Below, one piece after another: positions 25,801 through 36,222 of a DNA stretch of 64,000 nt. The stretch spans positions 651,454,920 to 651,518,919 of the forward strand of contig NC_081405.1 in assembly GCF_030272615.1 (NCBI RefSeq), written 5' to 3'. Source of the DNA: Cryptomeria japonica. Lineage: Eukaryota > Streptophyta > Pinopsida > Cupressales > Cupressaceae. Below the pieces are notes generated by a model. That model ran no database searches and was not told the origin of the DNA. It saw only the letters and a list, made by a program, of their open reading frames with translations. The stretch's first letter is position 1. Each line of letters begins with the position of its first letter. The position numbers were made by a program, and so were the translations under genes.

Positions 25801-28800
25801 AATTAGGGTTTTCATTGTAAAATCTTGGCCATTGATCTCAAATTGATCTTAGCCATTGAATTGTATTAAGGGCACTATATAAGCCCTGACTCTTCATTTG
25901 TAAAGGCTAATAGAAAGTAGTTAGTGAATAGTGGAAGAATAGTGGGTAAGTAGTTAGTGAATAGTTAGTTAATAGTATAGCAATTAGAGTAGAGTAGAGA
26001 GAGAAGGCAAAGATTGTTGCCAAGATGTTGTAAGAGGCTTGTAAAACTTCATTGAAGAAATGGTGAAATCTATGGGTCGATTCAACAATTTGCATGGTCT
26101 CTATATTTCTCAGTTTTGGTTTCATGTTATTAGATGAGTGGAAGAAATGTGTTTGATTGATGGTGAAATTCGTATATCCATACTACTAGCAGTTTGTTGA
26201 TTGCAGACTTGCCTTGTGTAGTCAACTAGAATCATTCAACTTAAGCTTAACTTCAATTGTCGCTTCTTCATTGATATGCATCAGCCTGATGGTGTCTATG
26301 CCTGTAGTGATGATCTGAACATCATAAAGCTTTCCTCCAAAGATCGCACTAACCTTGTGGAGATGGTCCTGGGATGTCAAAACAAGACTTTAGTTAGAAT
26401 TTCATCAAAGGTCATTCATTGCTCCTACATTCTTAGTATCAGAATTAGATCCTTTCCTCGCCCTCGTCCTTTTCCCTTTTTTTCCAAATCTAAGCCGGTA
26501 AAATCTTGTGATTTCAGCAAAATCACATCATACCACAGAGAGCTTATCCACACGTAGAGATCCTACAACAAAGAATCTTGAAGTCATCCCGATTGATCCT
26601 TTTTGCGACATCTTAAGCATTCAGAGGCTTTATTCAAGAGAGGATAAGGTACCCTTTAGGTATTTTATTCTGTGTTTGGTCATGTACAAAATACACATTA
26701 TCACATCCCTCAACAATATCTTGTATAGAAGGAACCTCTTGGAGGTTTGGTGTCCAAGGCTAGATGGTGGTGCACATGGAAGTCCCATAACACACTTATC
26801 TTGTTCATAAATAATGTTGCCCCAATGTTTACCTCTTAACTACGAATGATTAGAATTGTTCCCATAGGTTGCTATTTAGGGGATGGGGACAGGACAAGGG
26901 TTTGAGGGGATGGGGATGTGTCCCCATATAACATAGTTATTCTGATCTCTTCTTTACTTGGGAGGGCCCCAAAAAGGTGCCCTTGCCAACTAGAGAGCTT
27001 GGCAAGTACTAACCAATATCTTATGGCCTTCTTTGGTTATGGTTTGAACTTCTGGTGTCTTAGGCCAAGGGAATCACGCCAAACAATCTTGAACTTGATG
27101 GTTGAATTTTATTACAGTGATGATATTGCAGGGCAAGCCTTGTGGAAAAATAGCTTGATGCTAGAATAATAAAATAAGCAAGCTTATTTTTAAAAACAAA
27201 CCCAACCTTGACATTCTTTTTTTCCCTATTCCACATTGCCAATGCAGTATTTGTAATATCATGGAGACGAGCACTATAGCTTAGAGGATTAGACCACATG
27301 GTTACAAACTACAACGATAGGGTTCAAATCCCTCCTTTCCCAAAAAATCACTATAGAGAGACTGTGAGTGCCTCTAGTAGCTCTATTGAATAAATTTACT
27401 ATTACTGCTCTTTGCGAATACCAATAGCTAAATTTGTGGTGAAGCTTTGGAACTTTACTAAACAAATGTAAGTAAGGGTCCACAGTATGCTACTATTTTT
27501 CATATTGTAAAGATTATATTATATATCATATTTATCTGTGTATGACCTATAACTCTTCCTCATCACTGCTGAATTGCACGGTGTATTGGTAAGACCCTCA
27601 TTCATTAAGATGTTTCTACTCAAATTAGGTTTTTATATTCATGAATTGCTGTTCCAAGTACTATCATATACACTCGGTTTCACAATTTAATTGGAATTGG
27701 TTAATTGCTAGCTTAGCTTTAGCATAATTAGTAAGCCAGGGATAGATAGGTCTTTGTTGCACTTTGGGCAAAGTGCTAAATGCAACATACTTAGCACATT
27801 GGCAGATTTACAGCACCGTATTGATCTATCAATATGCATCTTAGATTGGGGGGAAGGAGGCAGTGAACAAGATCGTGTTGATGGTGATTGATTGGCACCT
27901 CCCCTTGTCCCAAAGGATTTATGAAGAAATGAAGGAGGGATTGCTATCATGACCTATAATGCTTATAATATAGCCTATAATAGGCATAAGAAGGTGGAGG
28001 TGTTTCAAATAACCCAATTGTTGATACACTTGTCATAGGTTGTTTCAAAGAAATGACATATATGGACTTCATATCTTTATTATTCCTTAGTAGCTTAGTG
28101 GTAGAGTGCTTTGGTGTTAACCGTTTGGTCATAGGTTCAAACCCTATTTGAGGAGAACCTTTTTCTTCAAGGTTTTAATCATTGTTCTTGAGTAGCTCAG
28201 CAGTAGAGCAGTCGGCTGTTAACCAATTGGTTGTAGGTTCAAATCCTATTTGAGCAGATCTCTTTTCTTCAAGCACTTGCTTTTTTATGAACAAATAGCA
28301 AATTATTTTTCGAAATTATGAATAAGATTTTGTTGATAATAGAGATTGGATCATAAAAGAGGAAAAAACTGTCCAATTTCTATAGCTGAATTGGAGCAAA
28401 CCTCTACGTGCTCTGACACATTCTTTTTAAAACTATTGATTTTATTCTCATTAATAATTTTATCCCAGTAATGTTACCAACTTCTCCATGTAGATTGGGA
28501 ATAATTTAAAACGAAGGGCTATCACAACCATTTATTTCAAATTATGATTGAGCATACTAGCAGTTTTCTTAAAATACATTCATCCATTTTCTTGAATTGC
28601 TTTTGATGAAGTAGGAGAAGGTCCTTGGCCCTTTCATCTTTCTACATTATGCAGACTGTACAGCCTTCGAATCATGGGCTAGTTGATAGGATATGTGAAA
28701 TCTTATTCGATCTGCACAGGGATTTTATTTTGGTAAATGAAGTATTGGAAAGTGGTAAAGTATAAAAATAGATCTCATCACAAGTGATCACAACCTCATT

Positions 28801-31800
28801 GTATCGATAGGTCGCCTATTTGTCTTTCCTTTTTAATCAAACATTTCAATCATCTTTCATTTTTCTACCTCTATATCTATCTTTTTCATGTAAACAAGTT
28901 GATGAAATAAATTAATCATATTAAGTAACAAATCATATAAATGAACAATATTATATTTTATCTTAAAATAAATTTGCGGAATCATATCTAAAAAGGATTT
29001 TGTTATCATCTTCAGTGTTGATAAAGAGCACAATCTATGTACATTCTAATTTTCTGTGGATTGAATGAAAATCTTAATTACAAAAATGAATAGTAATATA
29101 TTGATATACAAAATAAAGAAGAAAAATATAGGAAGATATATATCCCTCTCCTTAGCACCTCCCCTCTCCTACAAAAAGACCTAAAAAACCTACTACTCGA
29201 TTTGGGCTTTTTAATTGGCCATTGATCAAATAGATGACTTGTTTCAGCTAATCCTCTTATACCTTAAATCAATATTATGTTTTTCTTTATTAATTTGAAA
29301 TTAGTATAAATTCAATATTGATTCAATTTATGATTAAATAATAAAAAATATTAACAATTAAATAATAAACAAGTTTTCATTAATAAAATAAATAAATAAA
29401 TAGTTGAACTTAACAATATCTAAAGTATGGCCTTTTTTAACAATAAAAAAGGAGAAATTGTTGAAATAATTTCTCTATTTTTACCCTTCCCCATTGGATT
29501 GACCTTTCTATCTGAACAATGAACCGATGCCCCTGCATGTGATTTAGTGAGCTCCTCTCTTGATCCCTTCCCCCCCACCGCATTGTAGTGAGTAGTTATA
29601 GTAGGGTGGTGGAATGGAGAGATTGGGGGAATTAGCAGATGGGAAGAGATCCCTTTCCTGGTCATATATATATATATATAGGTTAGAGAGGAAATGGAAG
29701 ATGATCTCTATCCCTTCAATATATATTCATTCCCATTTAATCTATCAATTTAACAATTTGAGTTAATCCCTATTCAATTCTAGAGTCCACATGCAGATAG
29801 TTCCATCAACCCTAAGGGTCTTGTTGAAGCTTTACCATATTTCCAAGAACTCGCTCGGGGATTAATTAGGATGAACATTCACTGATTGAATGAATAGCTA
29901 GCTGCCCCTCACACTTGGCAGGTGCTGAATAGAGTAGTATGGGTGGCTACCCATTCCCATCCTGCAGGGAAGCCAACTATAACTAAAGGTAAAAGCAAGC
30001 CTTCCCTCCCTGCTCATTGGAGGAAAGGCCAAGTGAAAAAAAGAGAATATAGAAAAGCCCTAGTGATTGTCTTCAACCAGAATGGCATTCATTTGGCTGA
30101 TGATCTAATGACAGTGGTGAGAGCATTCAGAGAAAAGCCCTAGTGATCGTCTTCAACCAGAATGGCATTCATTTGGCCGGTGGTATAATGACAGTGGTGA
30201 GAGCATTCACACCTTTTTTTTCTAACTGAAGTGGGCCCTGTAGATAGTAGAGAGCCCAATGCTGGGTTCAGATATATGTTTAATTATGCAATACTAAACT
30301 ATCAAGTTGTGCAGCTTAGCCTTGCAACTAAACTATGATTGTTGTAATTGTTTCTGGATTACACTATGAATTTTTTATTGCATCAACATTTCAGATCAAA
30401 CTCAATGATCCATCAGGATGAGAGAGCTGAAGGCAGAAACATGGGTGAATTGCAGACCAAGACAATTAAAAAAATTGGTCTGCAATTCACCCATTTTTCT
30501 GCCTTAAGCTCTCTCATCCTGATGATGGATCATTGAGTTTGATCCGAAATGTCGATGCACTAAAAAATTCACACAGTGTAATCCAGAAACAATTACAACA
30601 ATCATTATGAACTGTGGAAATCTGTTTACTCTTAAACTATCATTATTTACTGCATTTTTCATCTATTGCTGGACTTGAAAGACTTCTCTATATCTTATAA
30701 CATTTAATCTTTTCCTTTAATGCACAAAATTCTGGGTCAGAAGATTGATCTTAAAGTATTTGTTATTTATTGCCCAACTAACCCGAGTATCTTCTCCATG
30801 GCAAGTGTTTCCGTGGTTATGGAGATCAGACAGTTTCTTTAGTAGCTTCACTCAGATCTGAATAATGTTCTCGATTGAATATTTATTATGGTGTGAAGTA
30901 TTCCAACTGTACTGAAAATGAGGATCGAGTGGAAGTGACATGCATGAAATCTTCAATCTGTTGATCGAAATTGCTTGTATCATCTAAAAAATATCTCTTT
31001 ACAGGCCCTGCATTTATTTAGTAGAATTTCAACAATGTGTGGTATAAAATAAATTATTAGGTTCAGTATATAATGCCCAAAACTGGGAGAATAACATGTC
31101 ATCAATGACTGATCCAATTATATCTATAATCAAAGCACTCAATATAATTCATTTCATATTGGATACTGTTATTGTTAAGCATATGATATTTTTTTAAGAT
31201 CTTCTGCCATATTTCATTTATAATTTTATTGTTTATAATATTTATTATCTCGATGTATTGCAGTCGTCGTAGGGGGAAGATGCCTAACAGTCTATCTCTT
31301 CCACCACCTATTGGCAATGCTAATACTTCTACCACACAGCGATATGCACGTTCAGAGAGTTTCCAAACCAGTAGTCCACCAGATTATGGGTATAATTCAT
31401 ATGGAGGATCTGCTCCACCAACTGCTAAGGACACCTGGGATGCTCAAGTAAGGGAATCTTTGTGGCAAATTTAATTTGGATAGATTAGTTTTGTTTGATA
31501 GTTCGTTTGATGTGGCTTAAGAGCAATTCCATACAGTGATTAGGAGACTTTGCATTTTCTTCCTGATTCCCTTAAGTTGCCTGGACTTTCACAGATGTGT
31601 CCAATCTGCCTAACGAATCCTAAAAATCTTGCTTTTGGATGTGGTCATCAGGTATTGTAGGCAGGTCTTATAGATTAATTTCAAAAGAAATCTCTTTTTA
31701 ATGCATTTTTATTTCACTGTTGCTGATTTGTTTCTGATAACAGACATGTGCCGACTGTGGACAAAACTTGGATATATGTCCTATATGTCGAACTGAAATC

Positions 31801-31824
31801 AGCACCAGAATAAAACTCTATTAA
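9125..31824 (+). CDS. RGLG: RGLG-type E3 ubiquitin-protein ligase (VWA/copine domain plus RING-HC), 11 coding exons
   Basis: Coding exons: 9125-9328, 19184-19268, 19437-19577, 19703-19816, 20023-20120, 20463-20542, 20626-20731, 20845-20972, 31264-31447, 31595-31651, 31744-31824. All introns are GT-AG and phases match, giving 1278 nt, 425 residues. MGGKSS at the N-terminus is an N-myristoylation consensus; known RGLG proteins are plasma-membrane E3 ligases acting in hormone and stress signalling. A VWA/copine domain spans about residues 55-320: RRYSRIADN, a MIDAS-like DFTKS at 88-92, [31 protein letters not shown], and GVGDGPWD. A Pro/Ser linker (about 321-380) precedes a RING-HC with all eight ligands: C382, C385, C396, H398, C401, C404, C411, C414. 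The N-terminal linker is shorter than in Arabidopsis RGLG1. Introns 1 (9.9 kb) and 8 (10.3 kb) are repeat-filled. Which RGLG paralogue it is cannot be told. Confidence 0.95.
9953..10040 (+). repeat. G-rich element with G-quadruplex potential, in RGLG intron 1
   Basis: Runs of three or more G follow each other (9961-10018: ggggacaggggacaaaggg, then ggggacgggg, then gggcctgggggg), ending in acgtgtccctg. Sense-strand RNA of the intron would carry these runs. A related G-rich block lies at 26878-26925 in intron 8. Confidence 0.6.
10107..10954 (-). mobile_element. solo LTR of a Copia-type retrotransposon with target-site duplication
   Basis: The 848 bp element starts TGTTAATGTT and ends AACATTAACA, a perfect 10 bp terminal inverted repeat with the TG...CA ends of an LTR, and is flanked on both sides by the 5 bp duplication ctcag (10102-10106 and 10955-10959). 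No internal region or second LTR adjoins it. On the minus strand, gggtttttcaccc followed by gagggttttccc (10190-10222) matches the paired GGTTTTTCCC/GGGTTTTCC motif common near the 3' end of plant Copia LTRs. It lies in RGLG intron 1, antisense to the gene. Confidence 0.88.
10505..10584. repeat. 40 bp tandem duplication covering the LTR TATA region
   Basis: The unit ctcatacaaatatataatag plus 20 further bases occurs at 10505-10544 and again at 10545-10584 with one visible difference. It carries a TATA-like tract on either strand, so this LTR has a doubled candidate core promoter. Confidence 0.85.
10960..13545. other. RGLG intron 1 sequence, no feature recognised
   Basis: The stretch is intronic. 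Short reading frames (for example 11223-11507 and 13090-13365) show no domain or motif I recognise, and no repeat structure stands out. Confidence 0.5.
13546..13735. repeat. tandem duplication next to a TG microsatellite
   Basis: The segment containing cttcatgagcc, tttccaccttgtctcctaag and gaactcttgaattaacag occurs at about 13546-13615 and again at about 13662-13728, each copy followed by a tatgtgtgtatg-type repeat. The microsatellite and its flank appear to have been duplicated as a unit. Confidence 0.8.
13729..13930. repeat. long TG/TA/CG alternating purine-pyrimidine microsatellite
   Basis: The tract runs through (TG)n, GCGCGTGCGCGCGT, (TA)n and (CA)n stretches with little interruption from 13738 to about 13813, then (TG)n to about 13870 and TATG repeats to about 13910. 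Open frames on both strands here are repeat translations, not genes. Confidence 0.9.
14011..17320. other. RGLG intron 1 sequence, no gene seen
   Basis: Only a 22 bp tandem duplication (actgaggataatagctctgg type, about 15823-15866) and short unsupported frames are seen. Confidence 0.5.
17329..18545. repeat. about 0.72 kb-offset tandem duplication with nested subrepeats
   Basis: The block from gaagaatgtttgtga (17329) to about 17820 recurs from 18045 to about 18540, at an offset of 716-723 bp, with most bases conserved (for example gtcaagctctgtagcttct and cttatcatgttatcttctgc). Between the copies, a roughly 125 bp segment (from 17720) repeats once more, and a short aacacccaggtccattag unit is repeated at about 17930-18015. 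There is no coding potential. Confidence 0.85.
20973..22370. other. start of RGLG intron 8, no gene seen
   Basis: The sequence is repeat-like (gcaca-rich; a short duplication of ccaacagctctgc at about 21332 and 21357). Several overlapping frames on both strands (21178-21668) have no recognisable motif. Confidence 0.45.
22545..22630. repeat. 33 bp tandem repeat
   Basis: The unit beginning aagtctggaatgtcctgatc occurs at 22545 and 22578, with a partial third copy at 22611. Confidence 0.85.
22786..24175. repeat. nine phased copies of a conserved hairpin motif
   Basis: The motif cgctcctgacccttc, continuing as cagagggtccagggcga, starts at 22786, 22963, 23129, 23296, 23463, 23630, 23807, 23974 and 24141. 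Spacings are 177, 166, 167, 167, 167, 177, 167 and 167 bp. Each copy of about 34 bp is itself an imperfect inverted repeat (cgctcctgaccct against agggtccagggcg). The spacers between motifs are much more diverged, keeping only patches such as cctattttcccttgc and ttgaag..gaaagga. It is a degenerate tandem array with a strongly conserved core. Confidence 0.92.
24784..24850. repeat. 33 bp tandem duplication downstream of the LTR TATA box
   Basis: Two adjacent copies of gttggaggctaaatttccag, continuing as aatttgctaagt, follow each other. Confidence 0.85.
26878..26925 (+). repeat. second G-rich block
   Basis: Runs aggggatggggacagg, aaggg, and gaggggatgggg end in tgtgtcccc, similar in composition and order to the block at 9953-10040. 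The two may be copies of one short repeat family. Confidence 0.5.
27049..27168 (+). pseudogene. rrn5: plastid 5S rRNA (rrn5) relic
   Basis: The segment follows plastid 5S rRNA end to end: ttctggtgtct at the start, cttgaacttgatggtt, cagtgatgatattgcaggg, and ggaaaaatagcttgatgc near the end. Many differences are C-to-T or G-to-A, as in methylation decay of DNA transferred to the nucleus. Plastid trnR-ACG follows, as in plastid genomes. I read it as old nuclear plastid DNA, not a functional gene. Confidence 0.85.
27270..27342 (+). pseudogene. trnR-ACG: plastid trnR-ACG relic
   Basis: The segment has the layout of plastid trnR-ACG: tatagcttagaggattaga for the D arm and gggttcaaatccctcc for the T arm. 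The anticodon position reads ACA instead of ACG and the acceptor stem no longer pairs. It lies about 100 bp downstream of the rrn5 relic. Confidence 0.8.
28084..28155 (+). pseudogene. trnN-GUU: plastid trnN-GUU relic, copy A
   Basis: The 72 nt segment matches plastid trnN-GUU in tagtagcttagtggtagag, the anticodon region gtgttaacc and ataggttcaaaccctat. The acceptor stem still pairs if G-U is allowed, but the anticodon stem is broken. Confidence 0.8.
28186..28257 (+). pseudogene. trnN-GUU: plastid trnN-GUU relic, copy B
   Basis: A second 72 nt trnN-GUU-like sequence starts 102 bp after copy A and keeps agtagctcag, gtcggctgttaacc and taggttcaaatccta. Its anticodon stem is nearly intact but the acceptor stem has two mismatches. 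Both copies are followed by ttcttcaag, so the gene and its 3' flank were tandemly duplicated. Confidence 0.82.
28260..30330. other. RGLG intron 8, no gene seen
   Basis: AT-rich intronic sequence with a short (TA)n run at about 29664-29682 and a duplicated 60-70 bp segment (aagccctagtgatcgtcttc type, about 30054-30125 and 30134-30205). No gene is supported. Confidence 0.5.
30335..30605. mobile_element. foldback/MITE-like element with about 125 bp arms
   Basis: The left arm (30335-30459, starting atgattgttgtaattgtttc) is the near-complement of the right arm (30475-30605, ending gaaacaattacaacaatcat), with about 15 bp between them. Arms contain catcaggatgagagagct against agctctctcatcctgatg. A related right-arm fragment occurs at 50273-50345. 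No transposase is encoded. It lies in RGLG intron 8. Confidence 0.88.
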
Positions 31825-32792
31825 AGTTCAATGCAATTCTGGGAGAAGGAAAACACGTATTATGACTTGTACCCCTGGATTTAATCTGTTTGGTGTCGAG
31901 TGGCGTGAAGGCGTGAATTTGTGCTTTTATTGCATGGCTTCAATATTTCTGGAGGTGTGAGAAACGAAGTAAATGTACATTTCTTTTGTATGGTGTATTT
32001 AATGTGTATGCAACTTGGAATTGAAATTGCAGTTGCTGGATTGAGTAATTCGACTGTAGATAATACATCACTCCCATCTCGAAACATTATTCATTTATTC
32101 TATTTTATCTTCTTATATCACAAATTGAATTTTAAATATTGCAAAATACATTTTTGTATCACCAATTCATTTTTTGTAATGTACCCGGTCAGTGGCAATA
32201 AGGGCTCAAGTCTCTGCAGTTTTCGGCAAATGCTTCAGGCTGTTATTTTTGTGTGAAGGTGGAAATCACGTGAAGTAGCATTCTGGATTATATCTTGTTA
32301 TTAATCCGAGCAGGTGTATCTTATTTGATTTGTTGTTTCAAAGGAGAGCTCAAGTTCACAATTCTGTTGTAGTCTGGCAACCCAGGTTTTATCATATTTT
32401 GTAGTTTTATTGATCTGACAATTTTTTTTTCATCTTTATGTGAATGTCTTTTCTTAATTGTGCATATCTTAATTCTAGTAATGTTTGTTGACCAAGCTAG
32501 TGATTCTCCAGTATGAGGCTACAACTATAAATTATTTGTATACAAGGGTTCCCGATCACATGTTTAGTAAGCGTTGCATTGTAATATACATTAATGCACA
32601 AACAATTACTTTTAGAACTTACTGCAATTTTTCTGTTCAAGCACAGTATGGCTCGGGCATGTGTCTCTGCCAGTGGAGAAGTATGCCAATTTCTCATTGT
32701 GAAGTTGAAGTTGAATATATTAAGGTCCTAAGCCACCACAATTCTGGGACATTTCTCGTGAAGCACCTTGAATTTAGTTGAAAAATACGCGA

Positions 32793-32968
32793 GTTAAAAA
32801 AAAGTCCGGAGGATATATTTAAAAGTTATTTTATTTTAGTTATATAATATTTAAACATAAATGTTGGGCTAAAGATAGTTTTGTTAAAAAAAAGTCAGGA
32901 GGATATATTTAAAAGTTATTTTATTTTAGTTATAATATTTAAACATAAATGTTGGGTTAAAGATAGTT
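32793..32968. repeat. 90 bp tandem duplication
   Basis: The unit from gttaaaaaaaagtc to aaagatagtt occurs at 32793-32880 and 32883-32968 with few differences. It lies about 1 kb downstream of the RGLG stop codon. Confidence 0.9.
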
Positions 32969-33899
32969 GTAAAAGAGATATCTTGCAACAAGTGTAAAGG
33001 GAATCCTTTGGAGGAGGAAAAGATCTTTGCTCAAAGACATCTTACCTCCAAGAGGAGTTTTTGAACCAAAATAACATCATTGACCAAAAGAAAGGATATC
33101 TTGATGAAAGATAACACACCTTTCACGCAAAGTGAGGGGTTTGTTTATAATAGTCAGAGATTGTCAAGTGAAAAGGTTGTACACAAGGATACACACCTCT
33201 TGCATAAGAGATAACCCTTTAGCAAACAAATAACTTCACACAAGGAATAACATCATATCATTAAAGAAAAAATGGATCTTTAAAAATGATATAAGAAATC
33301 AATGACCCTAAACATAAGGACACGAAGAAGGATTACACAACTTCCAAAGAAAGATTATAAATAAAAGACGGAACACCTCTAGTAAAAAAAGGCCCTAAGA
33401 AAGAAACACACATTCAATGAGAGAAAAGACATCAAGATATGCAAAATACAACTCAAAAAAAGAGAATCTTCAAAAGAAGAGAGAATTGAATATACTGTCC
33501 TTGCGCCCGAGGGAGGAGATAAGGAGGACTTATGTTGTTGCTCAAGTATGACTAAAACTGAAGATGCATCATCACACATGACAAAGAGCCCCCAATAAAG
33601 TTAAACTACTAGTGCCATAGGGTGAGGAGCAACATAATAAGGTGGAGGATTGCCAAGGCTCTACCTCTTCACCAAGAAAAACTGCAAGATCAATTGTAAG
33701 AGCTATGCAAGCTTGATCATATTGGTCTTGAATAAATTGGTTAAAAGATTTACAATTTTCAAGAGAATGAAAATGACAATGATGAAGAAGACAATACTCA
33801 TCATCTTCTTAATCCTTATTATTATATCTTATGAAAGGAAAGACAACATTCTTATCATACTTCAATCTCCAAAAGATTCTTGCAGCTAATTTGTCTTGA

Positions 33900-34890
33900 T
33901 TGTCAATAGGGGTCTAGGTGTCGTCTCTTGAGATGTAGAACAAGATGTGCTAGTAGGAGAATGATTGTTTTCTATAATTTTGAGAGTTCCATTATCAATG
34001 AGTCCTTGTATTTCATTACGAAAATCAGGACATTTATTTGTATGATGATTATTAGTTTGATGATATGTGCATAAATGATTATTTGAGGAAGAAGCACCTT
34101 TATATGGATGATAGAGTTTTTGTTTTGTAAGATACGTCTTAAACTTTTGAAATTTGAGGAGATCATCTATAGGTGAATGATGAGGATGTCTTAGACCTTC
34201 TATTAATAATTTCCAAGTCCTTGTCCACTATAGCCTTGTTTTGAGATTATATTATAACCACACCTATAAGAATTTTTCAATTACGAGGAAGACAGATTGT
34301 TATCACGAGTTTTTTTAAATTTTTTTGTAAAGACACATGTAATATTCAAAGGGATGAATAGATGAAGAAGGGATATCCTTTGTAAGGAATTTCTCATTTG
34401 TATCATCATTCATGTCCTCTTTGATAGGTTGGAAAGTAGGGTCCTTATTATCTAAAGCTTCATCTTTATTTAATTCTATGTGAGGAGATAGGTCATGAAT
34501 AAAATGCATAAAATCATCTTGTCTACAAATATTTTGACGATTGAGATAAGCTCTAGGAGAACAAGGAGGATCTAAAGAGATTGATACAACAAGATTTTGA
34601 TCTTGCCCCCCTTTCTCTAGAGTATGTACATGAGAAGAAGATGGTATCATATTGCTCTTCATTGTTTACTCTCCTTTAGAGAGATCATTGATAGGAGTAT
34701 TAACTCTTTCCTCATTCACACGAGATACCCTAGGAGAGGTACAAGTGTTACCTTTTTCAATGTCATCTCTAGGATTATCATTGTTTACAAAAGCTTTTAT
34801 ATGATCTACATATGTAATGCATTTTCTTAAAAATGTCATCTTAAAACAACATACATATGGATAAAAGCCTTGAGAGATGATTTGCAAATA
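33900..34890 (-). pseudogene. Gypsy-type gag remnant
   Basis: Minus-strand frames in this stretch read as a degraded gag polyprotein. Around 34190-33960 the translation gives a knuckle-like LCTYHQTNNHHTNKC followed by FRNEIQGLIDNGTLKI, close in form to the C-YH-x4-H-T-x2-C plus (I/L)QELIDNG pattern of many plant Gypsy gag proteins. Upstream frames (34662-34315 and 34887-34666) are polar and without a recognised domain. Frame changes and stops show that it is not functional. Confidence 0.55.
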
Positions 34891-35268
34891 GGAAGTATCT
34901 TTGAAACTCTAAAGATGCAATATGCAAGAGTACTATGGATGAAAATAAGTAGTGTGAAATGAAAACACATGGTTTGAAAACATGTAACTAAGAAATAATG
35001 TAATCGTATGTAAAATAGAAAAAAAAATCAGATTTAGTAAAATTCTATTATGAAAATATCCCAAATCAGATCTTGAACACAACTAAAAAATTATGCAACC
35101 CACAAGTCAATTCTAGAATAATAAATTGGGTTTTTTATGAAATTAACTAAATCTATGTAATTCAATTGAAAATATGATTTATGAGTGCAAAATTTAATGT
35201 TTAAGTGCATACAAATCAGATCCAAAAATGAAAAAGCAGAAGGACTGTAATGAGAGTCGGACTCACCA

Positions 35269-36150
35269 AAATGTAATGGTGGTAAAACTAGGGTTCCACC
35301 AATTGAGATAGTAAGACCACTAATTTTACTTTAGGGTTGACTACATTGAAAGAGGTGAATCCAATAGATCTAGTTGCAAACCAAATAGGAAAAAGGGCTG
35401 AAATTTTGATTAGATTCACTGGTTTTTAGTTTGCCCCCTTTCTAGTTGAAATTTGGATGTGAATTAGGAAACTAGAGCAAAACAAGGGATAATTGCAGAG
35501 AGAGAGTGAAAAAAGACTGCTATAGATGTTTCACATAGCCACAAATTGAGATTTGGGCAAAAGAAGATGTTTAGAATTTGTACCTAGAACTTTGACCTGA
35601 TTTTCTGGGATCAGGTAAAACAAACACGCCTCGGTCCTTTGACTATCATTTTGTCAAAAGTTGAACCTGTTGTTCGTCGTCAATTCTATCAGAATCTCTG
35701 AGTACAATTCTTGAGTTAATTCCTTGCACATAGAAAAGAAAGAAGAAAGTGTTGTAGGAGTCCTAATATTATTCTTATTCTGGACTTGATTGAAACCATG
35801 TTGATTGTCATCATTGTTCATCAATTCTTCCTTGACCTTTTCCTTCCCTTTATGTTCCTTGCTTGGAACTTCAGAATTTTCACCTTCATCAAAACCAAGT
35901 TTGCCCTTGTCTTTGTTCTATTCATGGGGGCTTCACTTAGTGAACCTGGGTTATAGCACTTGTGTTCATGGCATACTAAAGAATCCCCTTATTTTCAAAA
36001 AATATTGCCGTAAACTCCTTTTTGGTCATCCTCTCCCAATACACAACCTGATTAAAAGCCTTCCTATTTTCACCAAATATTGTATTTTTTCATAGATTGA
36101 ATTAAAAATCCCCCTATTTTTACCAATAGGCAATATATTGTACCCTCATT
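35269..36150 (-). mobile_element. possible 5' LTR of the Gypsy-like remnant
   Basis: On the minus strand, ttttggtgagtccgac (about 35253-35268) resembles the sequence that often follows the 5' LTR in plant Gypsy elements, and the plus strand from 35269 starts TGTAATGGTGG, compatible with an LTR edge. The other end cannot be placed. No gene is seen in this stretch. Confidence 0.25.
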
Positions 36151-36222
36151 TTTGGGATATTAAACCCCCCAATATGAATGCATGTGATATACTATTACTT
36201 AGCCAATGAAGGCCCCATGGTT

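Larger units (their letters stand above)
22371..26431 (+). mobile_element. candidate very long LTR (about 4 kb) in RGLG intron 8
   Basis: The segment begins TGTGACGTATTCACACATCG and contains two TATA-like boxes (ctatataagagagg at about 24692; actatataagccc at about 25867), each followed by leader-like sequence. Just after 26431 the sequence agtatcagaattagatcc resembles the tRNA-iMet primer-binding region and downstream start of plant LTR elements (tggtatcagagc type). I therefore read 22371-26431 as a 5' LTR whose internal part is truncated. No matching 3' LTR or target duplication is in the window, so boundaries are tentative. Confidence 0.4.

Noticed and set aside
28186-28257. Functional nuclear tRNA-Asn
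   Set aside because: Sequence follows plastid trnN and the acceptor stem has mismatches; a plastid relic is more likely.
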